Shown here: one piece after another, positions 19,055-27,598 of the stretch
Layout of the letters: each line of letters begins with the position of its first letter
Numbering within the stretch: position 1 is the first letter of the stretch
NCBI RefSeq assembly: GCF_002278035.1
Contig: NZ_CP022604.1
Coordinates: 434,001 to 498,000, forward strand
Direction of reading: 5' to 3'
Length of the DNA stretch: 64,000 nt
From: Ochrobactrum quorumnocens
GTDB taxonomy: Bacteria; Pseudomonadota; Alphaproteobacteria; Rhizobiales; Rhizobiaceae
Notes under the pieces: generated by a model
The model's input: only the letters and a program-made list of their open reading frames with translations
Database searches by the model: none
What the model was told of the DNA's origin: nothing
Translations under genes and position numbers: made by a program

Positions 19055-19203
19055 ACACTATCTAAGGAATAACGCCCCGCTCGGTGGTCGTCTGGAAAGA
19101 CGAAGGACCTTTCCAGATATCAAAAACCGCCGATGCCGGAGCAACCAACTTGGCTGACCTCCAGCAAGCCACCCGGATGGTAACCCCATCCGGGTAATTT
19201 TTT
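19055..19203 (+). ncRNA. Candidate structured non-coding RNA with intrinsic terminator
   Basis: About 145 bases between a plus-strand and a minus-strand gene end, with no open frame. A long-range stem pairs TCGGTGG (19081-19087) with CCGCCGA (19127-19133). Inside it, TCTGGAAAG (19091-19099) pairs perfectly with CTTTCCAGA (19109-19117). An alternative small hairpin, GTCT-GGAA-AGAC, uses the same bases. The 3' end is a perfect 10-bp terminator, ACCCGGATGG/CCATCCGGGT, followed by AATTTTTTG. A weak TATCTA -10-like sequence lies near 19060. It may be an independent sRNA or the processed 3' UTR of the DUF6101 message. I could not match it to a named family. Confidence 0.5.
19171..19202 (+). terminator. 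Strong intrinsic terminator at the 3' end of the candidate RNA
   Basis: Perfect stem ACCCGGATGG / CCATCCGGGT with a TAACC loop and a six-T run after AA. It faces the end of the oppositely directed isomerase-like gene, only 8 bases beyond. Confidence 0.9.
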
Positions 19204-19210
19204 GTTCGGA

Positions 19211-19966
19211 TTATTTCTTACGACTGAGAAACGCCATTACGGCTTCGCGCGCCTCGTTCGAGGTGAGCCGCTCGGCAAAGTGCCTGGCTTCCCGTGCTAT
19301 GCGATCAGCGACGGGTTCAGCAGGCATTCGCATCAGTCTACGTGCAATCTGCATGGCCTGTGGAGGTTTGGCGGCTATTTCTTCAGCAGCCTTTAACACT
19401 TCCGTTTCCAGCTCTCCGCTTTCGACAACCTTAAAGACAATGCCGGCTTCAAGGGCTGCCTGTGCATCAAAGCCATGTCCCAGCGCCAATAGTGCGAATG
19501 CCTTCTGGTGGCCCATCAATGGCGGTGCAAGTAGGCTGGAAGCTGCTTCCGGCACAAACCCAAGGTCGACAAAGGGCGTCCGGAACAAGGCGTGATTGGT
19601 GGCAAATGTTAGGTCGCAATGCAGATGAATAGTCGTGCCGATCCCGATGGCTAAGCCATCAACGCCTGAGACAATCGGCTTCTTCGCACCCGAAAGGGCT
19701 GCGAGAAAATCCATGATATCATTACCCATATTGCCGCCAGAGGCGGCAGCCATGAAATCCTGCATGTCGTTGCCGGATGAAAAAGCGCCCGGAACGCCGA
19801 GAAACACGTGCACGCGCACGGCGTCGTCTGCATCGCCATCAACAAGCGCCTTGGCCATCGCGGCATACATCGCACGCGTGATGGCGTTCTTCTTGTCAGC
19901 CCGGTTAAGCCGGATGATCTGCACGGAACCTTGACGCTCAATCAGAATATGCTCGCTCATGCTCAC
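19211..19966 (-). CDS. Enoyl-CoA hydratase/isomerase family protein
   Basis: A crotonase-fold protein of 251 residues acting on acyl-CoA thioesters. The oxyanion-hole segments are GAFSSGNDMQDF (about 60-71) and VDGLAIGIGTTIHLHCDL. The loop that carries the catalytic Glu reads RTPFVDLGFVPEAASSLL. The P-E-A/G-x-S-S form resembles delta3,delta2-enoyl-CoA isomerases (ECI2 type) rather than the typical hydratase with two glutamates. So isomerase is at least as likely as hydratase. It overlaps the upstream acyl-CoA dehydrogenase by 4 bases (ATGA), indicating translational coupling in a fatty-acid oxidation unit. Confidence 0.88.
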   Translation of the reverse strand: MSMSEHILIERQGSVQIIRLNRADKKNAITRAMYAAMAKALVDGDADDAVRVHVFLGVPGAFSSGNDMQDFMAAASGGNMGNDIMDFLAALSGAKKPIVSGVDGLAIGIGTTIHLHCDLTFATNHALFRTPFVDLGFVPEAASSLLAPPLMGHQKAFALLALGHGFDAQAALEAGIVFKVVESGELETEVLKAAEEIAAKPPQAMQIARRLMRMPAEPVADRIAREARHFAERLTSNEAREAVMAFLSRKK

Positions 19967-21741
19967 GCCTCCAGTGCAGATTTGGCGGCGGCGAGACTCG
20001 ATGCGCCGGTGATGACGGTGTCTTTCAAGGAACTAACTTCCGCCAACATGTTTTCAGCAAAGAACCGACAAAGAGCTGCCCGGCCGTCATCATCGCTGGT
20101 CAGAGCTGCACGTGCGAGATACGCACCGCCAACGGTTAGCGACAACAGACGCTGATACGGTGTGGCTCCAGCGAGCGCTTCCTCTGTCCGGCCTTCGCTT
20201 GCTGCCTTTTGCAGCCAGTCGGTGGCTACGCGGGCTTCGTCAATAGCAACGGACAGGCGCGTGCCTGTTTCACCAAGTTCAGGACGGTTTGATGCCTTGG
20301 CCTTGTCAGCCTCATCCTGCAATTCGGCAAAGAAGCCCGTGATATGTTCGCCATTGCCAATTGGCAATTTGCGTAGCACGAGGTCGATAGCTTGAATGCC
20401 GTTTGTGCCTTCATAGATTGGAGTAATGCGGGCATCGCGCAGTAGCTGCGCCGCACCCGTTTCTTCAATGAAGCCCATACCGCCATGGATTTGCACACCA
20501 AGCGAGGCCACATCAACACCGACATCGGTTGCAAAGCTTTTGGCCAAAGGCGTGAGAAGGCCAGCACGGTCCGACCAGAATTGCGCGACTGCCCCCTCGG
20601 TCGCATGACTCATGTCAATTGCGTGAGCGCAGGAATAAGTGATGGAGCGGGCAACTTGCGTCAACGCCTTCATGGTGAGCAGCATGCGCTGCACATCGGG
20701 GTGCTTGATGATCGGGCTCATGCCCTGCTTGGGATCAGCACCAACAGCACGGCCTTGTTTGCGTTCCTTGGCGTAGTTCAATGCTTGCTGATAGGCAGCT
20801 TCCGCTACGCCAACGCCCTGAATACCAACCAGGAGACGCGCATTGTTCATCATAGTGAACATGCAGGCGAGACCGCGATTTTCTTCGCCAATCAGATAGC
20901 CAACTGCTCCGGGTTCTTCCCCCTTCGCAAAGCCGTCACCATAGATCATAGTGCAGGTAGGGGAGGCGTGAATCCCCATTTTGTGTTCAAGGCCTGAGCA
21001 GAAAAGATCATTACGGCGGCCAAGCGAACCATCTTCATTGACGAGGAACTTCGGCACAAGAAACAGCGAAATGCCCTTCGTGCCAGCAGGGGCATCGGGC
21101 AGGCGTGCCAGCATCAGATGCACGATATTGTCGGTCAGGTCATGCTCACCGTAAGTGATGAAAATCTTTTGGCCAAAGATGCGATAGCTGCCATCATCGC
21201 TCCGCTCTGCGCGCGCGCGCAAAGCACCGAGATCAGAGCCAGCTTGCGGCTCGGTCAGGTTCATTGTGCCCATCCACTCGCCGGTGATGAGCTTTTCGAG
21301 ATAGATGTCTTTGAGCTCTTTTGATGCGTGCTTCTCCAGCGCTTCAACCGCACCCATGGTGAGTGTGGGAGCGATGGCAAAAGCCAGTGTGCCGGAGTTC
21401 CACATTTCGCTGACCGCCACCGACATCATTGTCGGCAGGCCCTGACCGCCATATTCCGGCGTGCCAGTTAGCGAGTTCCAACCTCCTGCAATCCAGTCGG
21501 CATAAAGCTCTTTCCAGCCTGGAGCAGTGGTGACAACGCCATCTTTCAACGTGGCGCCATGTTTGTCGCCAGGGATACGAAGCGGCTCGACGCGCTCGGC
21601 GGCAAACTTGCCAGCCTCTTCCAGAATAGCTTCCGCCAAATCGGCAGAAAATTCAGGAAAACGACTATCCTCTATAGCTTTTTCGAGGCCTGCGACCTTC
21701 ATAAGCGTATGGGAAATTTCAGAAACCGGCGCGCGATACAT
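19963..21741 (-). CDS. Acyl-CoA dehydrogenase, long form with C-terminal extension
   Basis: A 592-residue flavoenzyme that introduces the alpha-beta double bond in acyl-CoA. Key parts: MNLTEPQAGSDLG (FAD contact), QKIFITYGEHDL, and IHGGMGFIEETGAAQLLRD. The catalytic base is in IYEGTNGIQAIDLVL. A further ~130 residues follow the usual core, as in the AcdA/FadE-like group with PF12806-type ends. I start at MYRAPVSEISHTL because AGGAGGAAAG directly precedes it; an upstream in-frame ATG would add 28 basic residues without a ribosome site. Paired with the isomerase-like gene downstream. Confidence 0.92.
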   Translation of the reverse strand: MYRAPVSEISHTLMKVAGLEKAIEDSRFPEFSADLAEAILEEAGKFAAERVEPLRIPGDKHGATLKDGVVTTAPGWKELYADWIAGGWNSLTGTPEYGGQGLPTMMSVAVSEMWNSGTLAFAIAPTLTMGAVEALEKHASKELKDIYLEKLITGEWMGTMNLTEPQAGSDLGALRARAERSDDGSYRIFGQKIFITYGEHDLTDNIVHLMLARLPDAPAGTKGISLFLVPKFLVNEDGSLGRRNDLFCSGLEHKMGIHASPTCTMIYGDGFAKGEEPGAVGYLIGEENRGLACMFTMMNNARLLVGIQGVGVAEAAYQQALNYAKERKQGRAVGADPKQGMSPIIKHPDVQRMLLTMKALTQVARSITYSCAHAIDMSHATEGAVAQFWSDRAGLLTPLAKSFATDVGVDVASLGVQIHGGMGFIEETGAAQLLRDARITPIYEGTNGIQAIDLVLRKLPIGNGEHITGFFAELQDEADKAKASNRPELGETGTRLSVAIDEARVATDWLQKAASEGRTEEALAGATPYQRLLSLTVGGAYLARAALTSDDDGRAALCRFFAENMLAEVSSLKDTVITGASSLAAAKSALEA

Positions 21742-21906
21742 CTTTCCTCCTAAAAACCTTTTCCTCAAAAGGCTCCGAATTGCCCGTAAATCTCTGGCAA
21801 TCCGTTCAGCCTGATGGCTGGTCATGAGTAAGAGCTATCGGCTTATTACGTAAACGTCAATATTCACACGATGAAGTTATTGATAGTTTCAAGAGTGGCT
21901 GTGATG

Positions 21907-22095
21907 TTATTCAGCTTGGTCGCGGTTGAGGCGCGCCGCACGTAGCCGCGCTGTCTTTGCATCTACGGCATCGCGTTCGCCCTGTAGAATGGCTTTAGCG
22001 GCCTTGTCGGTCGTCGCGTTCTTCGCTTCCATTCTCGAAGGATTGGACTTGAAGAGCGTATCTTTGGTCAGTTGTTCTTTTTCGTTATCTGACAT
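21907..22095 (-). CDS. Small conserved charged protein
   Basis: 62 residues, highly charged and probably helical. It starts MSDNEKEQLTKDTLFKSNPS and ends TARLRAARLNRDQAE. A TTGGAGAACC ribosome site lies before the ATG. The C-terminal KTARLRAARLxRD pattern is familiar from many small rhizobial proteins without known function. No cysteine, signal peptide or membrane helix. It stands alone between the dehydrogenase gene and cspA. Confidence 0.65.
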   Translation of the reverse strand: MSDNEKEQLTKDTLFKSNPSRMEAKNATTDKAAKAILQGERDAVDAKTARLRAARLNRDQAE

Positions 22096-22214
22096 GGACG
22101 GTTCTCCAATAGTTGCTGTATCACAGCTTCTCTATATTTGACTGCGCCACTTTCCGTTGCTCAACGCCTTACATCATATCGGATCGAAGGTGATGCTAAG
22201 CGGCAAATTTGAGC

Positions 22215-22260
22215 TGTTAGAGCGACCTTTGTACGCCCGCTAGGGCGCAAGGCGCCTAAC
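22215..22260. repeat. Short palindromic repeat, family B, copy 2
   Basis: GTTAGAGCG...TACGCCC - GCTA - GGGCGCA...GCGCCTAAC, imperfect arms of about 20 bases. It sits in the 319-base gap between the 62-residue protein gene and cspA. That gap holds otherwise only the cspA terminator. Confidence 0.75.
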
Positions 22261-22272
22261 AAATACAGCAGT

Positions 22273-22306
22273 AAAAAATAAAAAAGGCCGGGCAATACCC
22301 GACCTT
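22273..22306 (-). terminator. Terminator of cspA
   Basis: On the minus strand AAGGTCGGG-tattg-CCCGGCCTT followed by TTTTATTTTT. It lies about 110 bases beyond the cspA stop codon, so cspA has a fairly long 3' UTR. Confidence 0.8.
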
Positions 22307-22414
22307 CATATTGTCTCAACGATCAGTGCCAGTACATCCGTGGTCAAAGGTCGGAGACAAATCTCTTGGCTCTATTATCTGGGCGAAGCTGTTTAGAACC
22401 TCGCCCAAAAAATA

Positions 22415-22624
22415 TTAGAGAGCCTGCAGGTTTTCAGCTGCATTCTTGCCCGAACGACGGTCTGCGACCACGTCGAAGCTAACCTTCTGGCCTTCGTTCA
22501 GCGAATGCATGCCCGAACGCTCAACAGCAGAGATGTGTACGAACACGTCTACGCCGCCGTCATCAGGCTGAATGAAGCCGAAGCCCTTGGTTGAATTAAA
22601 GAATTTTACTGTTCCGTTTGCCAT
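22415..22624 (-). CDS. cspA: Cold-shock domain protein
   Basis: A 69-residue OB-fold RNA chaperone. RNP1 is KGFGFIQP and RNP2 is [10 protein letters not shown], both intact; the start [18 protein letters not shown] is that of rhizobial CspA paralogues. AAGGAA precedes the ATG. Such proteins bind single-stranded RNA and prevent secondary structure, often when growth temperature falls. The 372 bases upstream, shared with the GGDEF gene, contain AT-rich promoter-like sequence. Confidence 0.95.
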   Translation of the reverse strand: MANGTVKFFNSTKGFGFIQPDDGGVDVFVHISAVERSGMHSLNEGQKVSFDVVADRRSGKNAAENLQAL

Positions 22625-22996
22625 GTTGAATTCCTTTCAAATCGCACGGTTAATATATAATGGATCGAAATCCATCGCCGAATTTCACGAGTTTGAAAGA
22701 AATACCGGGTGGCGAAATCGCGCCGCAACATTCGAAAACAAAATCGATGCCCGATATATATGCGGCATTCGTGGCATTTACAAGACACTTTTCCAAAAAT
22801 CATAAAAATACTATTATCAATATAAAATAGTGCGAACTGAATATTACGAAAGAACGTTGCAACTATATAATTTTCGAGCCTAACGGATGACGATCCGTAA
22901 ACCGCAACCAGAACAATGGCATATGGGAATTCCGCCGTTTAACGAAATTTTCTTGGTCTTCATTTAGAATATAAGCATGTTCAAAGGGACCGTTAT
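22625..22996. other. Intergenic region between divergent cspA and GGDEF genes
   Basis: 372 bases, AT-rich around 22780-22960. TATATAATGG-like stretches near 22652 could provide a -10 for cspA. I see no credible coding frame, repeat or hairpin terminator here; it should hold both promoters. Confidence 0.5.
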
Positions 22997-24142
22997 ATGA
23001 CGCTCGTACCGTATTTTCTGACTGTTAATCTGACGGTTTCGTGCGTTTTTATCCTGACATTCGCTTTCGTTGCCATTCAGGAACGGAATTACTCTGCCCC
23101 GCGCTGGTTCACGCTTGCGTCGATATCTGCAGCGCTTGTCGCAATCTCCGGTTACTGGATTCCGCTTGCTGCCAATCCACGGGTGCTCGTGCCCGTTTCA
23201 TTTGCGCTTCTGATGGCTACCTTTCTCGCGATAATTATTGGCTTGCAAAGCATCTACAGGCAGAAGATTGATTGGAAGCTCATTGGTGGGTTCTTCGTCG
23301 CTGCCATTGTGTGTAATGTTTTGATCTACGATCTGCCGCGGACATCTTTCCTGCATCGTTTTCTCTATCAGCTACCACTTTGCCTCGTTCAGCTTCTGAT
23401 GATCCGGGTGATCTATCGCTCTGGAATGCTGCGGCTGGTTGATAAACTGATGATAGCGCTCGCGATCTTCAGTTGCCTCCATTATCTGTCGAAAGCCTTG
23501 CTCATTGCCTCGCCAGGCTCTGACATGCGCCCCGAGGATGAGGTTAATACGCTCCATGTGCTTGTCTCGCTCTCGATAGGCGTGTTCGTTCAGGTCGCGC
23601 GGGGACTGCTTCTGCTGCTAAGCACGGTTTCGCATATGGTGGGGGAGGCGAGCGAGCAGTCAGAAGTCGATGAATTATCGCAGATTTATAATCGCCGCGG
23701 CTTTGATCGCCATGTTTCGCGGGTGCTGGTGCGCAAGGGCGCGCGTATTCGCTATTCGGTGATCATGAGCGATCTGGATTTCTTTAAACGCGTCAATGAT
23801 ACCTATGGGCACGATGGTGGCGACCGGGTTATCGCAGCCTTTGGCAAATTGCTCAAATCACAATTGCCCCGATCAGCCGTGGCAGCACGCATGGGTGGAG
23901 AAGAGTTTGTGGTCTTCATTCCGGATAGTGATATGACAGTTGCTGAAGCCCTGGCGCAAAGCCTGCGCCAGGCATTATGTGAACTGCGCTTCGAAGGAAA
24001 ATCCCCTGATTGGGGTCCAACTGCGAGCTTTGGTGTGGCAGAGCAGGTCGAGGACGAAGGTCTTTATGAAACAATGCGTCGCGCCGATGCCGCGCTCTAC
24101 CAAGCCAAAAAGGCAGGACGCAACCGTGTTCATATAGCCTGA
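22997..24142 (+). CDS. Membrane-bound GGDEF protein (diguanylate cyclase)
   Basis: 381 residues. About six to seven hydrophobic helices fill residues 1-215, with no recognisable sensor family. The GGDEF domain then begins at DELSQIYNRRGFDRHV. The active-site loop is GGEEF (ARMGGEEFVVFI), a competent variant, and SDLDFFKRVNDTYGHDGGD supplies metal- and GTP-binding residues, so c-di-GMP synthesis is likely. The inhibitory I-site RxxD expected just before the loop is absent (the stretch reads RSAVAARM), so product inhibition may be lost. AAAGGGA lies nine bases before the start. Monocistronic, tail to tail with purD with one base between stop codons. Confidence 0.88.
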   Translation: MTLVPYFLTVNLTVSCVFILTFAFVAIQERNYSAPRWFTLASISAALVAISGYWIPLAANPRVLVPVSFALLMATFLAIIIGLQSIYRQKIDWKLIGGFFVAAIVCNVLIYDLPRTSFLHRFLYQLPLCLVQLLMIRVIYRSGMLRLVDKLMIALAIFSCLHYLSKALLIASPGSDMRPEDEVNTLHVLVSLSIGVFVQVARGLLLLLSTVSHMVGEASEQSEVDELSQIYNRRGFDRHVSRVLVRKGARIRYSVIMSDLDFFKRVNDTYGHDGGDRVIAAFGKLLKSQLPRSAVAARMGGEEFVVFIPDSDMTVAEALAQSLRQALCELRFEGKSPDWGPTASFGVAEQVEDEGLYETMRRADAALYQAKKAGRNRVHIA

Positions 24143-24143
24143 A

Positions 24144-25427
24144 CTACTTGCCCGAGCGTTCGCGCTCGACGGCTCTCCAGCCGATGTCTGAGCGGTAGAA
24201 CCCCTCCGGCCAGTCGATCTTCTTCACGGCATCATAGGCATTGGCCTGTGCTTTCGCGACAGTTTCGGCAATCGCTGTAACGTTGAGTACGCGCCCGCCA
24301 TTCGCAATGAGTTCGCCGTCTTTTTCTGCAGTGCCTGCATGGAAAACCTTTAGGCCCTCAATGCCCTCGAGCTTGTCAAGGCCGCGAATGGTGCTGCCCT
24401 TTTTCACGTTGGTCGGATAGCCTTCTGCAGCCATGACGATTGTAAGCGCGGGCTGGTCTTTCCATTCAAGCGACACTTGATCAAGCCTGCCGTCAACGGC
24501 AGCATTGATGAGGTCGAGCAGGTCACTTTCAAGGCGCATCATCAGTACCTGACATTCAGGATCACCGAAGCGGGTGTTGTACTCAATGAGCTTGGGGCCA
24601 TCTTTGCAAATCATCAGCCCCAAGAAGAGTACGCCGGAGAATGGCGCTCCGATTTCTGCCATGCCGCGCATGGTCGGCTCGATGAGCTCGCGCATGGTAC
24701 GCTCAACGATTTCGGGCGTCATTACAGGGGCAGGAGCATAGGCTCCCATGCCGCCGGTGTTTACGCCCGTATCGCCGTCGCCGACGCGCTTGTGATCTTG
24801 TGCTGAGCCGAGTGACAGTGCCGTCTTGCCATCGCAAATGCAGAAGAAGCTTGCTTCCTCGCCATCGAGGAACTCTTCAACGACGACTTCGGCACCGGCT
24901 GAACCAAACGCGCCTTCAAAGCAGGCGTCGACTGCGTCGAGCGCTTCATCGAGTGTCATGGCAACAACTACGCCCTTGCCGGCAGCCAAGCCGTCCGCTT
25001 TGACAACGATAGGTGCGCCCATTTCTCGGATATAGGCTTTGGCTTTTGGCGCATTGTTGAAGCGACCATAGGCACCGGTCGGGATATCAAAGCGCGCGCA
25101 GAGGTCTTTGGTAAAGCCCTTGGAGCCTTCAAGCTGAGCTGCAAGCTTCGATGGTCCGAAGACGCGAATGCCCGCCGTAGTCAAATCGTCGGCAAGGCCC
25201 GCTACGAGCGGCGCTTCAGGTCCCACGACGACAAGATCAATAGCTTTTTCCTTGGCAAAGGCGATGACTGCTGCGTGGTCGGTTACATCAAGTGCTGCAA
25301 GTTCTGCATATTCGGCAATGCCAGGATTGCCAGGCGCGCAATAGAGCTTTTCGAGCTTCGCAGAAGCGGCAAGTTTCCATGCCAGTGCGTGCTCGCGGCC
25401 ACCAGAACCGATCAACAGAACTTTCAT
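24144..25427 (-). CDS. purD: Phosphoribosylamine--glycine ligase
   Basis: GAR synthetase, second step of purine synthesis: joins glycine to phosphoribosylamine using ATP. The 427-residue protein starts [19 protein letters not shown] and has the ATP-grasp blocks [36 protein letters not shown] and [11 protein letters not shown], with [10 protein letters not shown]. The open frame extends 37 residues upstream, but [10 protein letters not shown] is the family start and has GGGAG before it. purF, the first step of the pathway, is at 55 kb. Confidence 0.96.
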   Translation of the reverse strand: MKVLLIGSGGREHALAWKLAASAKLEKLYCAPGNPGIAEYAELAALDVTDHAAVIAFAKEKAIDLVVVGPEAPLVAGLADDLTTAGIRVFGPSKLAAQLEGSKGFTKDLCARFDIPTGAYGRFNNAPKAKAYIREMGAPIVVKADGLAAGKGVVVAMTLDEALDAVDACFEGAFGSAGAEVVVEEFLDGEEASFFCICDGKTALSLGSAQDHKRVGDGDTGVNTGGMGAYAPAPVMTPEIVERTMRELIEPTMRGMAEIGAPFSGVLFLGLMICKDGPKLIEYNTRFGDPECQVLMMRLESDLLDLINAAVDGRLDQVSLEWKDQPALTIVMAAEGYPTNVKKGSTIRGLDKLEGIEGLKVFHAGTAEKDGELIANGGRVLNVTAIAETVAKAQANAYDAVKKIDWPEGFYRSDIGWRAVERERSGK

Positions 25428-25463
25428 GCCTTGCTCCCTGCGCGTGAGATAAGTAAATAGCCA

Positions 25464-25570
25464 CTTAGAGCGCCGTGCGTCCTCTTGGGCGCACAAAGGA
25501 CACTCTAAACTAATGAATCTACGCATCGTGCTTTCCAAAAATCCATTCCGATTTTTGGGCCGATGCTGTA
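25464..25570. repeat. Composite palindromic element: family B copy 3 plus a second palindrome
   Basis: First part (25464-25507): TTAGAGCG...GTGCG - TCCTC... GGGCGCAC...CACTCTAA, the third copy of family B. Second part (25511-25570): GCATCG...CCAAAAATC - CATTCC - GATTTTTGG...CGATGC, an imperfect 44-base palindrome. The two are four bases apart and lie in the 412-base gap between divergent purD and ubiA. The rest of the gap shows no coding region; a short open frame on the minus strand is judged spurious. Confidence 0.75.
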
Positions 25571-25839
25571 GTTACTTCGCGTCTCTATTGCCCATCGCGC
25601 GTGCGAGCAAGGGCAGTGCCGCAATTTTTCGATAAAAAGCGGACTGGTGGTCTGTTTTCGACATTTGTATCCCTCGGTTACAAGCATTGGGCAAATATCG
25701 GAATCAAAGGACCAGTAGCGAGTTTATATATCTAGTGGATTTTTCGAATTTGACGTTTGAAACTGTGTTCCAATCAGCCGGAATTCAAGCGCCAAATTCA
25801 AATCCCTAGACCGTCGCAGTTTCAGGAAAGCAGGCAGTC

Positions 25840-26841
25840 ATGCAGCATTTAGAGGCAAAGTCGGATGTCCAGTCGCGGGAAAACCGCGGACGGGTAAAGG
25901 ACGCGCCATCAGGCCATTGGGTTTATCGTATTTTGCCACCCTGGCTCTGGCCTTATGCACAGCTTGCGCGTTGGGACCGGCCAATCGGCTGGCAGCTTCT
26001 GTTGTGGCCATGTTGGTGGTCGGCAGCACTTGTTGCAGGGGCCGGCGCACAACCGGGCGATGGCGCATGGGCAGTTATGCCGTCGCCGTGGCATCTGGTA
26101 CTGTTCTTTATTGGAGCTGTGGCTATGCGCGGTGCTGGCTGCACCTATAATGACCTTGCCGATCAGGACATCGACGATAAGGTCGACCGCACCCGGTCGC
26201 GGCCACTGCCGTCAGGGCAAGTGACGCGCAAACAGGCCAAGCTGTTTCTGGTCTTGCAGGCTCTGGTTGGTCTGGTCGTTGTGTTGCAGTTCAACTGGTT
26301 CTCTATCGGGCTTGGAGTTGGCTCGCTGCTGATCGTCGCGGCCTATCCCTTCATGAAGCGTTTTACCAATTGGCCACAACTGGTACTTGGGCTTGCCTTC
26401 TCATGGGGTGCGCTGATGGGCTGGGCGGCAGTCGAAGGTTCGCTCGCGCTTCCACCTGTGCTGCTTTATATCGGCGCGATTCTGTGGGTGATCGGCTATG
26501 ACACCATTTATGCACATCAGGACAAGGAAGATGATGCGTTGGTCGGTGTTGGCTCGACTGCGCGCCTTTTCGGAAAGCATACCAAGACGGCGCTCATGGT
26601 GCTTTATGGTGGTGCGATCGGGTTTTTCGCGGCAGCTTTTGCAGTGGCTCAGGTACCAATGCCCGCGCTGGCAGGTCTGCTTGCCGCAGGTGCACATCTT
26701 TATCGCCAGATCATCGTGCTCGATATCGATAATCCGGACCAGTGCCTGAGATTGTTCAAATCGAACAACATCGTCGGGCTTATTATTTTCTTAGGTCTTG
26801 TACTTGGAAGCCTCTGGGTCGCGGTCAAGCCGCTGGTCTAG
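25840..26841 (+). CDS. ubiA: 4-hydroxybenzoate polyprenyltransferase
   Basis: An inner-membrane prenyltransferase that attaches the polyprenyl tail to 4-hydroxybenzoate in ubiquinone synthesis. The 333-residue protein has the first Asp-rich motif NDLADQDIDDKVDRTRSRPL and the second YDTIYAHQDKEDD; about eight helices follow the N-terminal soluble segment. An AGGAAAGCAGG stretch precedes the ATG. It probably uses the product of the polyprenyl diphosphate synthase at 8.9 kb. Confidence 0.95.
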   Translation: MQHLEAKSDVQSRENRGRVKDAPSGHWVYRILPPWLWPYAQLARWDRPIGWQLLLWPCWWSAALVAGAGAQPGDGAWAVMPSPWHLVLFFIGAVAMRGAGCTYNDLADQDIDDKVDRTRSRPLPSGQVTRKQAKLFLVLQALVGLVVVLQFNWFSIGLGVGSLLIVAAYPFMKRFTNWPQLVLGLAFSWGALMGWAAVEGSLALPPVLLYIGAILWVIGYDTIYAHQDKEDDALVGVGSTARLFGKHTKTALMVLYGGAIGFFAAAFAVAQVPMPALAGLLAAGAHLYRQIIVLDIDNPDQCLRLFKSNNIVGLIIFLGLVLGSLWVAVKPLV

Positions 26842-26847
26842 AAGGTC

Positions 26848-26876
26848 AAAAAGGCCACCGAAACGGTGGCCTTTTT
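26848..26876. terminator. Bidirectional terminator between ubiA and pdxH
   Basis: AAAAAGGCCACCG-AAA-CGGTGGCCTTTTT: perfect stem with A run and T run on either side. The genes converge here, so it can serve both. Confidence 0.9.
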
Positions 26877-26885
26877 GTTGTTCGA

Positions 26886-27497
26886 CTATGGATAGAGCCT
26901 GTCCTTGTTCCAGTCGCCTTCCGGCGTGGGTCGCGTGAACAACACGCGATCATGCAGACGGAATGGACGGTCATGCCAGAACTCAATGGAAGTTGGGCGA
27001 ATGCGGAAACCAGACCAATGAGCAGGGCGAGGGATTTCGCCAATTGCATATCGGGCCGTATATTCAGCAACAGCCTTTTCCAGTGCAAAGCGGCTTTCAA
27101 GCGGACGCGACTGCTTGGATGCCCAGGCACCGATGCGGCTACCACGCGGGCGTGAGGCATAATAAATATCGGCTTCTGCGTCGCTAACCTTTTCTACAGG
27201 GCCGCGCACTCGCACCTGACGGCGCAGCGACTTCCAATGAAAGCACATTGCAGCTTTTTCGGCAGACAGGATTTCCTGTCCCTTTGCGCTCTCATAATTG
27301 GTGTAAAAGACGAAGCCGTGCTCATCGAAATCCTTGAGCAACACCATGCGCACATTGGGCAGCCCATCTGGATCGACAGTGGCCAGAGCCAGTGCGTTCG
27401 GATCGTTCGGTTCGCTCTTGGTTGCATCATTGAGCCATTCAGCGAAGAGGTTGAACGGTTCTGAGCTTTGGGTGAAGTCGTCGGTGGCGCTGGTCAT
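26886..27497 (-). CDS. pdxH: Pyridoxamine 5'-phosphate oxidase
   Basis: An FMN enzyme (203 residues) that oxidises pyridoxamine or pyridoxine 5'-phosphate to PLP. Typical features are [20 protein letters not shown] (FMN binding), [15 protein letters not shown] and [17 protein letters not shown]. The C-terminus [14 protein letters not shown]...[10 protein letters not shown] is the family signature. In related genomes pdxH lies next to the DnaJ-like gene and fabI; here two extra genes lie between. Confidence 0.96.
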   Translation of the reverse strand: MTSATDDFTQSSEPFNLFAEWLNDATKSEPNDPNALALATVDPDGLPNVRMVLLKDFDEHGFVFYTNYESAKGQEILSAEKAAMCFHWKSLRRQVRVRGPVEKVSDAEADIYYASRPRGSRIGAWASKQSRPLESRFALEKAVAEYTARYAIGEIPRPAHWSGFRIRPTSIEFWHDRPFRLHDRVLFTRPTPEGDWNKDRLYP

Positions 27498-27598
27498 TTG
27501 TTTGTTTCGCAGTTCTGATGGAAGGCATGTTCGCTTGTTTGCGGTTAGGAACCTCGTCCAATTCGTAAGCTTTGTCCATGCCCGCTTGTTGCGGCAGA

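Noticed and set aside
25505..25687. 60-codon minus-strand frame between purD and ubiA
   Set aside because: It overlaps the repeat element and has no ribosome site.
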